A DNA stretch of 64,000 nt, from contig CP058998.1 in the NCBI GenBank assembly GCA_013426015.1, positions 1,114,758-1,178,757 of the forward strand. Direction: 5' to 3'. This DNA comes from Candidatus Fermentimicrarchaeum limneticum. GTDB lineage: Archaea; Micrarchaeota; Micrarchaeia; Burarchaeales; Fermentimicrarchaeaceae. A program made the position numbers and the translations under genes. Numbering within the stretch: the first letter of the stretch is position 1; each line of letters begins with the position of its first letter. Shown in pieces: positions 33,037-41,152 of the stretch. The notes beneath the pieces are model-generated. The model made no database searches and was not told the origin of the DNA. It was given only the letters and a program-made list of their open reading frames with translations.

Positions 33037-34475
33037 CTCTTTCTCTCGTACACCTCGAGAGGACCGCTCTTCTTAACGAGTTCATAGTTGCTGTCAAGGT
33101 ACTCCTTCACCATCACTGAATTTCTTGTCTCCTCGAATGCATCAAAATCAGCAGCGTTGAACACGAAGTATTTCGGTCTATGCTCCTCAAGGGGTCCAAT
33201 GATGAACTCATTCATCTCTGACTCATTCATCATAGCAAAATAATCCCAGAAGAAGAATGTCATCCTCGTTACTGGCTTCCTATCGGACAGGTAGTATATC
33301 TCTGCGTTGTTTCTGAATACAAAAATTCCATCCTCTTTATTAGTGCGGGAAGATACAAACTCGCTTATCTCCTGCTGCTCCTCCCAGGAAGCATGGAATG
33401 AGTAAACCCTTTCGTTCTTCTTGATTTCGATCATCATTCTCAATTCGGAGATAATCAACAGCAGTACGGCAAGGAACAAGATTATCCTAATGCCGTTAAA
33501 GACCGATTCCCAGATTCCATCCTTCCTGCGCTTCTTTCTTCGTGTTCCTCCCATCCCTGCAGCAGCTAGGATTGATAACGGCGGAGCTATGAACAGGTAG
33601 TTGTGGAGCCAGGCGTACCCAATCTGGACAAAAATGAACGAGCTCAACAACCAAAGCCATACGACTTTCATCCTCTCCGTGGTACCCTCCAAGCTTAGAA
33701 GAGCGAAGAATACGAACGGAAATAAAAAGAAAGAAAAAACAAAAAAACTCTCAAACTTACTTTCCAACGTTGAACCGCCCAGTCTAATCAGAGAGAATAC
33801 ATTCCAGTAAATCGCATCGCCAAGTGCGGAACTCATGGATAGGTACAACAACATCGGGACAGCAACAATCCCCCCTCCAATAAGAAATGACAGTAGCAGT
33901 TTCTTCCTGTCCAGTTTCCTGCTGGCGTGCATAAACACGAATGCTAACGGTATGAACACGAAAAGAGAAGTCTGTTTAACCGAGCAGGACGCTGCGGTGA
34001 GAGCCCCGATTACCAGGGCGCCGGGATAGCCGAGTTCAGCGCATATAATCATATAGAAAAGCGCAGCTATGAAGAGATTCGCAATCGGTTCAGTCAACAG
34101 GTTATAGCCATATAAGTTTGGGAAGGACTCTATGAGGATAAACACAAGCGCCCCAAGCAAACCAGCTTTTTTATCCTTTACCCGCTCACCTATCAGAAAA
34201 ATCAGGAAAGAGGTAAGGCTGACAATAAAAACCCCGAAAAGTCTAAGCTTTACGAAGTCCTTACCGCACAGTAGGACTGCAGGAATCAGCGAGATATACA
34301 TCCCGATGGGCTTGTTTTCTATGATGTCCCTGTAGGGCACCCATCCATCCAGCATTTTCTTTGATACCAGCAGGTACTGCCCCTCATCCACGAAAATTGA
34401 AAGCGCCTGGGAGAAGGCTGCCAGTATATTCAAAAGGACCAGAAAAAGCAATACTGCCAGTCTATTTTTGTCCAC
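33033..34475 (-). CDS. GT-C membrane glycosyltransferase (ArnT/PMT-like)
   Basis: About 480 residues with 10-12 hydrophobic helices. The first loop has DEGQYLLVSKKMLDGWVPYRDIIENKPIG, the acidic motif and K-P layout of dolichyl-phosphate-sugar-dependent GT39/GT83 enzymes. A soluble C-terminal domain follows the last helix. It should use the product of the DPM1-like enzyme at the outer face. I choose GTG 34475: the longer frame (to 34532) runs through a TATA box (TTTATATA, 34507-34514) and would leave only 5 bases to the divergent uppS gene. Confidence 0.78.
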   Translation of the reverse strand: MDKNRLAVLLFLVLLNILAAFSQALSIFVDEGQYLLVSKKMLDGWVPYRDIIENKPIGMYISLIPAVLLCGKDFVKLRLFGVFIVSLTSFLIFLIGERVKDKKAGLLGALVFILIESFPNLYGYNLLTEPIANLFIAALFYMIICAELGYPGALVIGALTAASCSVKQTSLFVFIPLAFVFMHASRKLDRKKLLLSFLIGGGIVAVPMLLYLSMSSALGDAIYWNVFSLIRLGGSTLESKFESFFVFSFFLFPFVFFALLSLEGTTERMKVVWLWLLSSFIFVQIGYAWLHNYLFIAPPLSILAAAGMGGTRRKKRRKDGIWESVFNGIRIILFLAVLLLIISELRMMIEIKKNERVYSFHASWEEQQEISEFVSSRTNKEDGIFVFRNNAEIYYLSDRKPVTRMTFFFWDYFAMMNESEMNEFIIGPLEEHRPKYFVFNAADFDAFEETRNSVMVKEYLDSNYELVKKSGPLEVYERKS

Positions 34476-34503
34476 AATATACTGTAAGATAAGAATAAAA
34501 ACT

Positions 34504-34514
34504 ATGTATATAAA
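34504..34514. promoter_or_regulatory. Shared bidirectional TATA box (uppS / GT-C gene)
   Basis: The near-palindromic GTATATAAATC reads as a TATA box in both directions. It lies 25-30 bases before ATG 34538 (uppS) and about 32-39 bases before GTG 34475 on the other strand, so both genes could give leaderless messages from one site. Confidence 0.5.
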
Positions 34515-34537
34515 TCTTGGGTGTGGATACATAATTC

Positions 34538-35233
34538 ATGGAAGGTCCTCTATACCATCTTGCAATAATCCCGGATGGAAACAGGAGGTGGGCAAAGCAG
34601 CATGGGCTTCCGCTGATTGAAGGGCACAGGATTGGGATAGACAAGCTGCGAAAGGTACTTGAGTGGTGCAGAAACCTTAACATACGAATGGTAACGCTAT
34701 GGGGCTTCTCGATCGAGAATTTTGAAAGGGACAAGGTTGAAGTGAATCTGCTCATGAAGCTATTTGAGATGAAGATAGAGGAGGTTAACCGCGAGGAGGT
34801 CCACCAGCACAAGATAAGAGTCCGCGTTCTTGGAAGAAAGGACATGCTACCAAAGAAAGTCAGGGAGAAAATCGAAGGATTCGAAAAGGATACGGAAAAT
34901 TACAGCGGCTATTACGTTAACATACTGCTTGCTTATGGGGGAAGGCAGGAGATAGTTGATGCCTGCAACTCAATTATCAGGGACTGCAGGGAAGGAAAAA
35001 TCAAATCCGTGGATGAGAAAAGCTTCGCGGAGTATCTATACACCAAAGACATCCCAGAGCCCGACTTGGTCATACGCACCTCCGGGGAGCAGAGGCTTTC
35101 CGGCTTAATGCCTTGGCAGACTGCATACAGCGAGCTCTACTTCTGCCCAAAGCTGTGGCCAGACTTCTCGGAGCAGGATTTGAAGGATGCGCTGGATGAC
35201 TATCAAAGTAGAAAAAGGAGGTTCGGCAAGTGA
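34538..35233 (+). CDS. uppS: cis-Prenyltransferase (UppS family)
   Basis: 231 residues. HLAIIPDGNRRWAKQHGLPLIEGH holds the catalytic aspartate, followed by VTLWGFSIENFERDKVEV, VNILLAYGGRQEIVDA and a C-terminal RTSGEQRLSGLMPWQTAYSELYF. All UppS signature blocks are present. It builds the long cis-polyprenyl diphosphate that becomes the glycan carrier lipid. The stop overlaps a GTG start for the DUF192 gene. Confidence 0.93.
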   Translation: MEGPLYHLAIIPDGNRRWAKQHGLPLIEGHRIGIDKLRKVLEWCRNLNIRMVTLWGFSIENFERDKVEVNLLMKLFEMKIEEVNREEVHQHKIRVRVLGRKDMLPKKVREKIEGFEKDTENYSGYYVNILLAYGGRQEIVDACNSIIRDCREGKIKSVDEKSFAEYLYTKDIPEPDLVIRTSGEQRLSGLMPWQTAYSELYFCPKLWPDFSEQDLKDALDDYQSRKRRFGK

Positions 35234-35568
35234 GCTTCCCCGCAGAGTTTGAGATTGCGGATACTATGCTGAAGAGAGCCAGAGGACTCATGTTCAGGAG
35301 TAAAATTGAGAAGCCACTCCTCTTCATACTCCCATCCGAGTCAAGGGAATCCAGCACGATCCACTCGTTCTTTGTTGCCTTTCCCTTCGATGCAGTTTTC
35401 CTAAATTCGAAGGGAATAGTTGTTGATATACGGGAGAACATCCAGCCGTTTACTCTCAGGATAACTCCCGTGAAGCCCGCAAAGTATATCATTGAACTCA
35501 GGGCTGGAGAGGTTAGGAGGAGAAAAATAAGGATTGGCAGCAAACTGCTCAGAAAAGCATATATTTAA
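35230..35568 (+). CDS. DUF192 family protein
   Basis: 112 residues. The DUF192 pattern is present: AKRARGLMFR-like start (LKRARGLMFRSKI), then IHSFFVAFPFDAVFLNSKGIVVDI and KPAKYIIELRAGEV. GTG overlaps the uppS stop (GTGA), which argues for coupled translation. No signal peptide, unlike many exported DUF192 proteins. Function is not established. Confidence 0.82.
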   Translation: MSFPAEFEIADTMLKRARGLMFRSKIEKPLLFILPSESRESSTIHSFFVAFPFDAVFLNSKGIVVDIRENIQPFTLRITPVKPAKYIIELRAGEVRRRKIRIGSKLLRKAYI

Positions 35569-35588
35569 AGCACTGCCACTAATCCTTT

Positions 35589-36320
35589 ATGCCAGTTAAA
35601 ATAGTCGAGACGAAGGAATTCGATCTTAAAAAACCCATTCTCGTAGAGGGCTTTCCGGGAATAGGGCTTGTGGGCACCATAGCTGCAAGCTATATTGTTG
35701 AGAAGCTCAAGATGGACCTGCTTGGTCATATAACATCTGATAAATTCCCGCCAATAGCAGCCGTACACAATAAAGTCCCACTCCACCCTGCAAGGATATA
35801 CAAATCTAAAAAGGATAATCTGCTCGTTCTTTTCTCTGAGTTCATCATACCACTGCACAGCATTCACGACCTTTCTGAAAGAATTCTAGAATGGTGCATC
35901 GAGAAAGATGTCAAAGAGATTATATCACTCGGCGGGATAGTCGTGCCCGGGCAGGAGAATGTCGTTTTCGGGATAGGCAGCACTCCGAAGCTCGTTGAAG
36001 AGCTTGAAGCAAATGGTATAAAGACGATAAAGGAGGGTGCGACAACCGGAGTAAGCGGAGTCCTGCTGGCAGACTGCTATTCAAGAGGATTCCCGGCAAT
36101 TTCCCTTCTTGCAGACTCAAAGCCGGAATTCCTCGACCCGAAGGCTGCCGCGTTAGTCATAGATGCGCTGAAGAAGCTGGTAAACATCAGGGTTAGCACA
36201 GAGGAACTGGTTGCGGAATCCAATAACGTTGAACTGAGAATGAAGGAGCTGATGTACAAGGCAAGGGATGCGCACAGCGACTACAAGAAAGTCGAGGAGA
36301 TAGGGCCGATGTATGGCTAG
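35589..36320 (+). CDS. PAC2-family protein (proteasome assembly chaperone-like)
   Basis: 243 residues. LVEGFPGIGLVGTIAASYIVEKL, HPARIYKSKKDNLLVLFSEF, SLGGIVVPG, EGATTGVSGVLLADCYSRG and LADSKPEFLDPKAAALVIDAL are the conserved PAC2 blocks. Archaeal members are related to the PbaA/PbaB proteasome-assembly chaperones and bind each other or 20S subunits. A TATA-like ATATTTAAAG lies about 20 bases before the ATG. It ends 36 bases before tRNA-Leu. Confidence 0.87.
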   Translation: MPVKIVETKEFDLKKPILVEGFPGIGLVGTIAASYIVEKLKMDLLGHITSDKFPPIAAVHNKVPLHPARIYKSKKDNLLVLFSEFIIPLHSIHDLSERILEWCIEKDVKEIISLGGIVVPGQENVVFGIGSTPKLVEELEANGIKTIKEGATTGVSGVLLADCYSRGFPAISLLADSKPEFLDPKAAALVIDALKKLVNIRVSTEELVAESNNVELRMKELMYKARDAHSDYKKVEEIGPMYG

Positions 36321-36356
36321 AGATTTAAATTCTCTCTTTTTCAAAATCTTAGATAC

Positions 36357-36460
36357 GCGGGGGTGCCTGAGCCTGGTCTAAAGGGCAGGTGACATCTGTC
36401 TGCCAAACTTAAGATCCTGTGCACTTAGGTGCTTCGTGGGTTCAAATCCCTCCCCCCGCA
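36357..36460 (+). tRNA. tRNA-Leu(UAA) with a 17-nt noncanonical intron
   Basis: The acceptor GCGGGGG pairs with CCCCCGC, discriminator A73, no encoded CCA. The long variable arm GCAC-UUAG-GUGC marks a class II tRNA. Removing bases 36390-36406 leaves an anticodon stem CAGGA/UCCUG closing the loop CUUAAGA, anticodon UAA at 36410-36412. The intron, UGACAUCUGUCUGCCAA, sits between stem positions 30 and 31, not at 37/38. Its junctions form a full bulge-helix-bulge: central helix GGCA/UGCC, 3-nt bulges GGU and AAA cut after the second base, inner helix GAC/GUC with loop AUCU, outer AAG/CUU. The T stem has one U-U mismatch. Mature length 87 nt. Confidence 0.92.
36390..36406 (+). other. tRNA intron, 17 nt, position 30/31
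   Basis: Bulge-helix-bulge intron inside the 5' strand of the anticodon stem of tRNA-Leu(UAA). Boundaries are set by the two 3-nt bulges and by restoration of a 5-bp anticodon stem after removal. Confidence 0.85.
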
Positions 36461-36468
36461 TAATTCAT

Positions 36469-37101
36469 CTACCAGAACTTCACCAGTATCAGCCTTATCT
36501 GGTCGGAAGTGTTCTCGCAAGCGTCTGCTATGTTCTCAACAGACTGGAATAGAGCGTACATTATAATCGCCTCCGCACCGGGTCTGTTCTCCTTCAGCAG
36601 CACCTTCTTTGAATTATAGTACTGGTCATCCACCGCCTCCTCCACCCTTTCAACCTTGTGCGCCAGCTCCATCGCCCCCTCCTTGTCTCCAGAGATTATC
36701 TTGCCTATGCACTCGTTGAGCTTTACTATTGCTTCCTTGCAGTTCTCGCACATCTCCTCAAGCAGCTTCTTCTCAGAATCCCTCAGTTTTCCTATGGCGG
36801 CTAGGTTCTTGCTTGCGGTGTATATCCAGTCGTTTATCGAGTCTGCTTCCTTTGCGAGGCGCATGAGGTCCTCCTTGTCCTGGCTTGCCAATTCCCCTTT
36901 TGCCAGCTGCTCCATAATCCCTCTCCTCACGTCGTCCGCTTCCTTTTCTATCATCTTTATCCTGTCAAACTTCCGCCCTTCCTTCTCCACCATGTCCATC
37001 AATTCATCTATTGATTTTGCACCGAGTTCAAACTCCTTCTTGAACATCTCGAGCACCTTCTCCTCCCTCCTCTCACCAAACCATTCAGATATGCTAGTCA
37101 A
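36469..37101 (-). CDS. DUF47 / PhoU-like regulator
   Basis: 210 residues, all helical. ISEWFGERREEKVLEMFKKEFELG, IEKEADDVRRGIMEQL, RLAKEADSINDWIYTASKNLAAI and VERVEEAVDDQYYNSKKVLL match the DUF47 family, whose E/D-x-x-x-D repeats bind metal clusters as in PhoU. Such proteins usually accompany phosphate transporters. Here it overlaps the ABC ATPase gene by 8 bases, so the operon may serve phosphate or another anion. It ends 8 bases after the tRNA on the opposite strand. Confidence 0.85.
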   Translation of the reverse strand: MTSISEWFGERREEKVLEMFKKEFELGAKSIDELMDMVEKEGRKFDRIKMIEKEADDVRRGIMEQLAKGELASQDKEDLMRLAKEADSINDWIYTASKNLAAIGKLRDSEKKLLEEMCENCKEAIVKLNECIGKIISGDKEGAMELAHKVERVEEAVDDQYYNSKKVLLKENRPGAEAIIMYALFQSVENIADACENTSDQIRLILVKFW

Positions 37102-38155
37102 CTCTCAACGCCTCCTTCAGTCCCTCATCGGGATACTTAAACAGTTTAACATCCTCGGGCTTGAAGCATATGCGGACCCTCTCGCCCAATTCATATTCTC
37201 TTCCGCTGGGGAACCTTGAGATGACCGATTCATCCCTAATTCCCACCTCAACGTAGGACACTCCCCCAAGAAACCTGAAGTTCTTCACAACTCCCTCAGC
37301 ACCGCCATCCCCTACTTCAACCTTCTCAGGCCTCACAACAGCAACATACGCACCAGGCTTGACCTTTGGGATATCCATCTCCCAGTTCAACATCTTTAGT
37401 TTACAACGTGTGCCGTGATCAACAGCTGCCGCCTCTATGAAGTTCGCATCACCGAGGAAATGAGCAACAAAGAGGTTTGCAGGATTTCTGTAAATCTGCT
37501 CCGGGGAACCTACCTGCTCAACCCTGCCCCTCCTCATCACGACTATCTTATCCGCCACCTCCATGGCCTCCTCCTGGTTGTGGGTGACATGTATAGCAGT
37601 AAGCTTCAAATCCTTTATCATCTTCCTCATCTCGCTCCTCAGCTCTGCACCTATCTTGGCATCCAAAGCAGAAAGGGGCTCATCCAGAAACAGCAGGCTT
37701 GAGCCAGTCGTGAGTGCTCTTGCAACGGCGAGCCTCTGCTGCATTCCGCCGGAGAGCTCAACAGGGAAGGCGTCATGCCTTGCCGCCAGCCTCACGAGAT
37801 GGAGCATCTCCCTTGCATTCCTCCTGCTCTCCTCGGAATCCTTCCCCCTTACCACTGGCCCGTAGATTGTGTTATCGAAAACATTCAGGTGCGGGAATAA
37901 GGCGTAATTCTGGAAGACAAAGCCGATGTTCCTATCCTCTGGCGGAAGGTCTGTGACATCACTACCGTCGATGTAGACCTTTCCTGCAGTCGGCTCCCAC
38001 ATACCCGCAATGATCTTCAGTAGCGTTGTCTTACCGCACCCGCTCGGCCCCAGTAGCACCACGTACTCGCCGTCATCTACCTCCAGGTTTATGTTCTCGA
38101 GCGCCTTTATGTTGCCGAAGAACTTCGAGACATTCGCTACCTTCACGTTGGGCAT
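37094..38155 (-). CDS. ABC transporter ATP-binding protein with TOBE domain
   Basis: 353 residues. Walker A GPSGCGKTT (from residue 36), Q-loop QNYALFPHL, signature LSGGMQQRLAVARAL, Walker B LLFLDEP and H-loop VTHNQEEAME. The C-terminal 110 residues form a TOBE domain (VAVVRPEKVEV). This is the CysA/PotA/FbpC/WtpC type that drives import of small anions, iron or polyamines. It lies 4 bases after the permease gene. The substrate cannot be read from sequence. Confidence 0.9.
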   Translation of the reverse strand: MPNVKVANVSKFFGNIKALENINLEVDDGEYVVLLGPSGCGKTTLLKIIAGMWEPTAGKVYIDGSDVTDLPPEDRNIGFVFQNYALFPHLNVFDNTIYGPVVRGKDSEESRRNAREMLHLVRLAARHDAFPVELSGGMQQRLAVARALTTGSSLLFLDEPLSALDAKIGAELRSEMRKMIKDLKLTAIHVTHNQEEAMEVADKIVVMRRGRVEQVGSPEQIYRNPANLFVAHFLGDANFIEAAAVDHGTRCKLKMLNWEMDIPKVKPGAYVAVVRPEKVEVGDGGAEGVVKNFRFLGGVSYVEVGIRDESVISRFPSGREYELGERVRICFKPEDVKLFKYPDEGLKEALRVD

Positions 38156-38159
38156 TTAC

Positions 38160-39695
38160 TCACTTCCTCCTCAATAGGTATGCTGCAATGAATGAAACGC
38201 CGAGCAGCAGAGCAGACGCAAATGCTGCATCGCCGTATTTGCTCGCTTTCACAAATTCTACTATTAGCACAGGGATTGTTTTAAATGTTTTTGAGACCGT
38301 CAATGTCGCGCCGGTCTCGCTCAGGCTTCTCATAAACGCCATTACTGCCCCTGCCAGTATGCTGGGCATTATAAGTGGGAGAGTTATAGTTGTGAAAACC
38401 TTGAATGGTGTTGCCCCTAGCACTCTTGCAGCGTCTTCCAGATCCTTGTCCAGCTCCCTTATGGAGGCTGCAACGGGCTTCACTATATACGGATAGGAGA
38501 AGCTTACGTGCACCATTGCCAAGACAAAGAGTTCGTCCAGCTGGAACAGATTCCAGAACATACCTAAGGAAAGCCCTAGAGCAACGGTGGGCATCACCAT
38601 AACCATATCAGTAAGGAATTCGAAAAATGGCCCTGCCCCGTATTTATTCCTGCCTATCAGCAGAGCCATCCCCACCCCGAAGATTAGATTGGCCACAGTG
38701 GCTGCGAAGGCTATGAGGAAGGATATTCCGATGGAATTTATTATGCCCCCCAACTCTCCTCTTGAATAAGATACGAATTCGAGCAGGTAGAATGATGGGA
38801 GCAGTATGATAGCGATGAAGAACGCAAAGGCTAACACATTCTTCTCCAGTTTGAGGTTGTTTAGTGATTTCTCAAAGGATGGGTAGACCTTCACTATGGG
38901 GATGCCGAATCTGTTTGCGAGATATCTCACCAATGTCAGGAGGATGGTTGATGCTGCTATGAGTATGATGCTGAGGGATATGGCAGATGTCATATCGCCG
39001 TTGTTTTTATACAACAGCGTCTGGGCAGGTGCTGTTGCCGCGAAGAATTGCCCAGTTCCAACAGCCATCATGGTTGCGCCAGTTTCGCTGAGGCTTCTTG
39101 TGAATGCCAGCAGGGCTGCAATGAGCAAGCCAGACTTGAAAAGCGGGAGAGTGATCGTCCTGAAGGCAGTCAGTGGGCTTGACCCAAGAGTCCTCGATGC
39201 CATCTCGTAGGTTATATCGACCTCCTCGATTGCAGCGGAAAGCGTCCTCACAATATACGGGTAGGTGAAAGCTACGTGCACAGCGACTATCATCCAGAAG
39301 CCCTTGCTGAGCAATCCAATCCCCTCCCCACCCCAGAATAGGGCGACTGAGAAACCCAACGCAGCTGTAGGCATTATGAGGGGCATGTCCACAAGGAAGT
39401 CCAGGTATACCTTGAGTTTTGTTTTGTACCTCGCTATGACCCATGCAATGGGAATCCCGAATATTATGTCAAGCACTACTGCAATGAACGCTATGGAGAA
39501 GGAGTTGATGAGGGCGTCAGACATCTCTTTTGTGATGTATAGTGAAGGAAAGCACATCGCATTGGAATCAGGGCAGCCCCTCAACACGATGTAGAGGATT
39601 GGTGCGAACACCAGCAGGAGGAAGAATAGGATAACAACTGAATAGAAGACTATCTCCACCGACTTGCCAGAAGCAAACCTGTCTGCACCTCCCAT
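38160..39695 (-). CDS. ABC transporter permease, two fused permease domains
   Basis: 511 residues from ATG 39695. Two BPD_transp_1 domains in tandem, each with the EAA loop: AIEEVDITYEMASRTLGSSPLTAFRTITLPL and IRELDKDLEDAARVLGATPFKVFTTITLPL. About 12 membrane helices. Fused permeases of this type (FbpB/ThiP-like) work as a single pore with one ATPase dimer. The open frame extends 118 codons upstream, but that stretch lacks membrane character and overlaps the divergent cca gene. No substrate-binding protein is in the window. Confidence 0.85.
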   Translation of the reverse strand: MGGADRFASGKSVEIVFYSVVILFFLLLVFAPILYIVLRGCPDSNAMCFPSLYITKEMSDALINSFSIAFIAVVLDIIFGIPIAWVIARYKTKLKVYLDFLVDMPLIMPTAALGFSVALFWGGEGIGLLSKGFWMIVAVHVAFTYPYIVRTLSAAIEEVDITYEMASRTLGSSPLTAFRTITLPLFKSGLLIAALLAFTRSLSETGATMMAVGTGQFFAATAPAQTLLYKNNGDMTSAISLSIILIAASTILLTLVRYLANRFGIPIVKVYPSFEKSLNNLKLEKNVLAFAFFIAIILLPSFYLLEFVSYSRGELGGIINSIGISFLIAFAATVANLIFGVGMALLIGRNKYGAGPFFEFLTDMVMVMPTVALGLSLGMFWNLFQLDELFVLAMVHVSFSYPYIVKPVAASIRELDKDLEDAARVLGATPFKVFTTITLPLIMPSILAGAVMAFMRSLSETGATLTVSKTFKTIPVLIVEFVKASKYGDAAFASALLLGVSFIAAYLLRRK

Positions 39696-39774
39696 GGATT
39701 CCCTTTTGTAGCGAAATATTAATAAAGCATCAAAGTCCCCACAGCATTTTAAAACACCCTCCCGAAATATTATC

Positions 39775-41142
39775 ATGGAAAAGCTTCTGAAGGAAGTCCT
39801 TGAGAGGATAAAGCCCACACCTGAGGAGAAGGAGTGGGAGTTCCAAATCTCTGCCTGGGTCAAATCAAGGCTGAGGAGATTCATACCCAAGAATGTCGAG
39901 TTGGAGATAGTCGGCTCGATAGCGAAGAACACTGATTTAAGGAACGACAGGGATGTTGACCTGTTCATGCTCTTTCCGAAAGGGACTTCAAGGAAGGTGC
40001 TGGAGAACAAAGGGCTTGAATATGCAAAGAAGGCTGTTTTTCCGCACAAATGGCAGGTTGGTTATGCAGAGCATCCCTACCTGAAGGCTGACGTGGAAGG
40101 CTGCGACATTGAGATCGTCCCATCGTTTAAAATAACCGATATAAAGGAGAAAGCATCCGCAGTTGACCGCTCCCCCCTTCATACAAAATACATACTCTCA
40201 AAGCTGGACGAGAAGAAGTGCGACGAAGTGAGGCTGCTGAAGCAGTTCCTGAAGAGGATTGGCGTTTACGGCGCGGAGCTGAAGGTCGAAGGATTTTCTG
40301 GCTATCTCTGTGAGCTGCTCATAGTCCGCTACGGCTCCTTCATCGAGTTGCTGAAACATGCTTCAACATGGCACAGGTCTGCAATCGATATTGAAGGCTA
40401 TTATACTGAAAAGGAGATGAGGCAGAAGTTCAACACCTCCCTCATTGTCATCGACCCTGTTGACAGGAACAGGAACGTTGCAGCCGCGGTTTCTGCCATA
40501 TCCCTATCAAAGTTCATTCTCGCCTCAAGGGCATTCGTGAAGAAGCCAACCGAGAGCTTCTTCTTTGCCTATGAAAGAGGTTTCTCAAAAACTGAGATTG
40601 AGAAGAAGATGAGGAGAAGAGGGACGAAGCTTGTTGCGCTCGTCTTCCCCGCCCCCAAGGTTGTCCCTGACATTCTGTGGCCCCAGTTGAGAAAAGCAGC
40701 GAACAGCATTGTCAAGCATATGGAGCTTGTCGAGTTCAAGCTTTTTGGATTTGACTTCTGGTCTGACGAGAGGAAAAGGTGCGTCATACTGCTTGAGTTC
40801 TCCATCCACAAGCTTCCTGCGGTGAGGAAGGCAATTGGTCCATCAGTCGTTTATGAGAAGGATGTCGGGAGCTTCATAAAGAAGCATAAGAATGCCGTTG
40901 AAGGGCCTCTTGTCGAGGGAGACAAGGTTGTTGCGGTTGAAAAAAGAAGGATAACTGACGCAGTTGAATTCGCCAAGATGATAATGAAAAAACCCAACAG
41001 CTACGCCATACCATCCCACATCTCCAAATCCATCAAGAAGGGTTACGTGCTTGTTGATGATGATATCCTGAAGGAGAGCTTCAACGAGTTTGTGGACTCA
41101 TATCTGTCAAGGAAGGAGTTCTTCATCAAAAACCTACTCTGA
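39775..41142 (+). CDS. cca: CCA-adding tRNA nucleotidyltransferase, archaeal class I
   Basis: 455 residues, the usual archaeal length. EIVGSIAKNTDLRNDRDVDLFMLFP is the G-S plus D-x-D catalytic motif, with a third acid in CDIEIVPSF. LLKQFLKRIGVYGAELKVEGFSGYLCELLI is the central-domain signature. It adds CCA to tRNA 3' ends, needed here since the tRNA-Leu gene has no encoded CCA. The ATG follows a TATA-like AAATATTA region and the gene leads the translation operon with alaX, asnS, ribL and dph6. Confidence 0.93.
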   Translation: MEKLLKEVLERIKPTPEEKEWEFQISAWVKSRLRRFIPKNVELEIVGSIAKNTDLRNDRDVDLFMLFPKGTSRKVLENKGLEYAKKAVFPHKWQVGYAEHPYLKADVEGCDIEIVPSFKITDIKEKASAVDRSPLHTKYILSKLDEKKCDEVRLLKQFLKRIGVYGAELKVEGFSGYLCELLIVRYGSFIELLKHASTWHRSAIDIEGYYTEKEMRQKFNTSLIVIDPVDRNRNVAAAVSAISLSKFILASRAFVKKPTESFFFAYERGFSKTEIEKKMRRRGTKLVALVFPAPKVVPDILWPQLRKAANSIVKHMELVEFKLFGFDFWSDERKRCVILLEFSIHKLPAVRKAIGPSVVYEKDVGSFIKKHKNAVEGPLVEGDKVVAVEKRRITDAVEFAKMIMKKPNSYAIPSHISKSIKKGYVLVDDDILKESFNEFVDSYLSRKEFFIKNLL

Positions 41143-41152
41143 GAATGAGAGC

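Noticed and set aside
33033-34532. Longer GT-C protein starting at 34532
   Set aside because: It would be translated through its own TATA box and leave 5 bases to the divergent uppS start; GTG 34475 fits better.
36357-36460. Reading the tRNA as a degenerate pseudogene
   Set aside because: Removing 17 nt with a perfect bulge-helix-bulge restores all stems, so an intron explains the mismatch better.
39696-40049. 118-codon N-terminal extension of the fused permease
   Set aside because: It overlaps the divergent cca gene and lacks membrane-protein character; a sound start exists at 39695.
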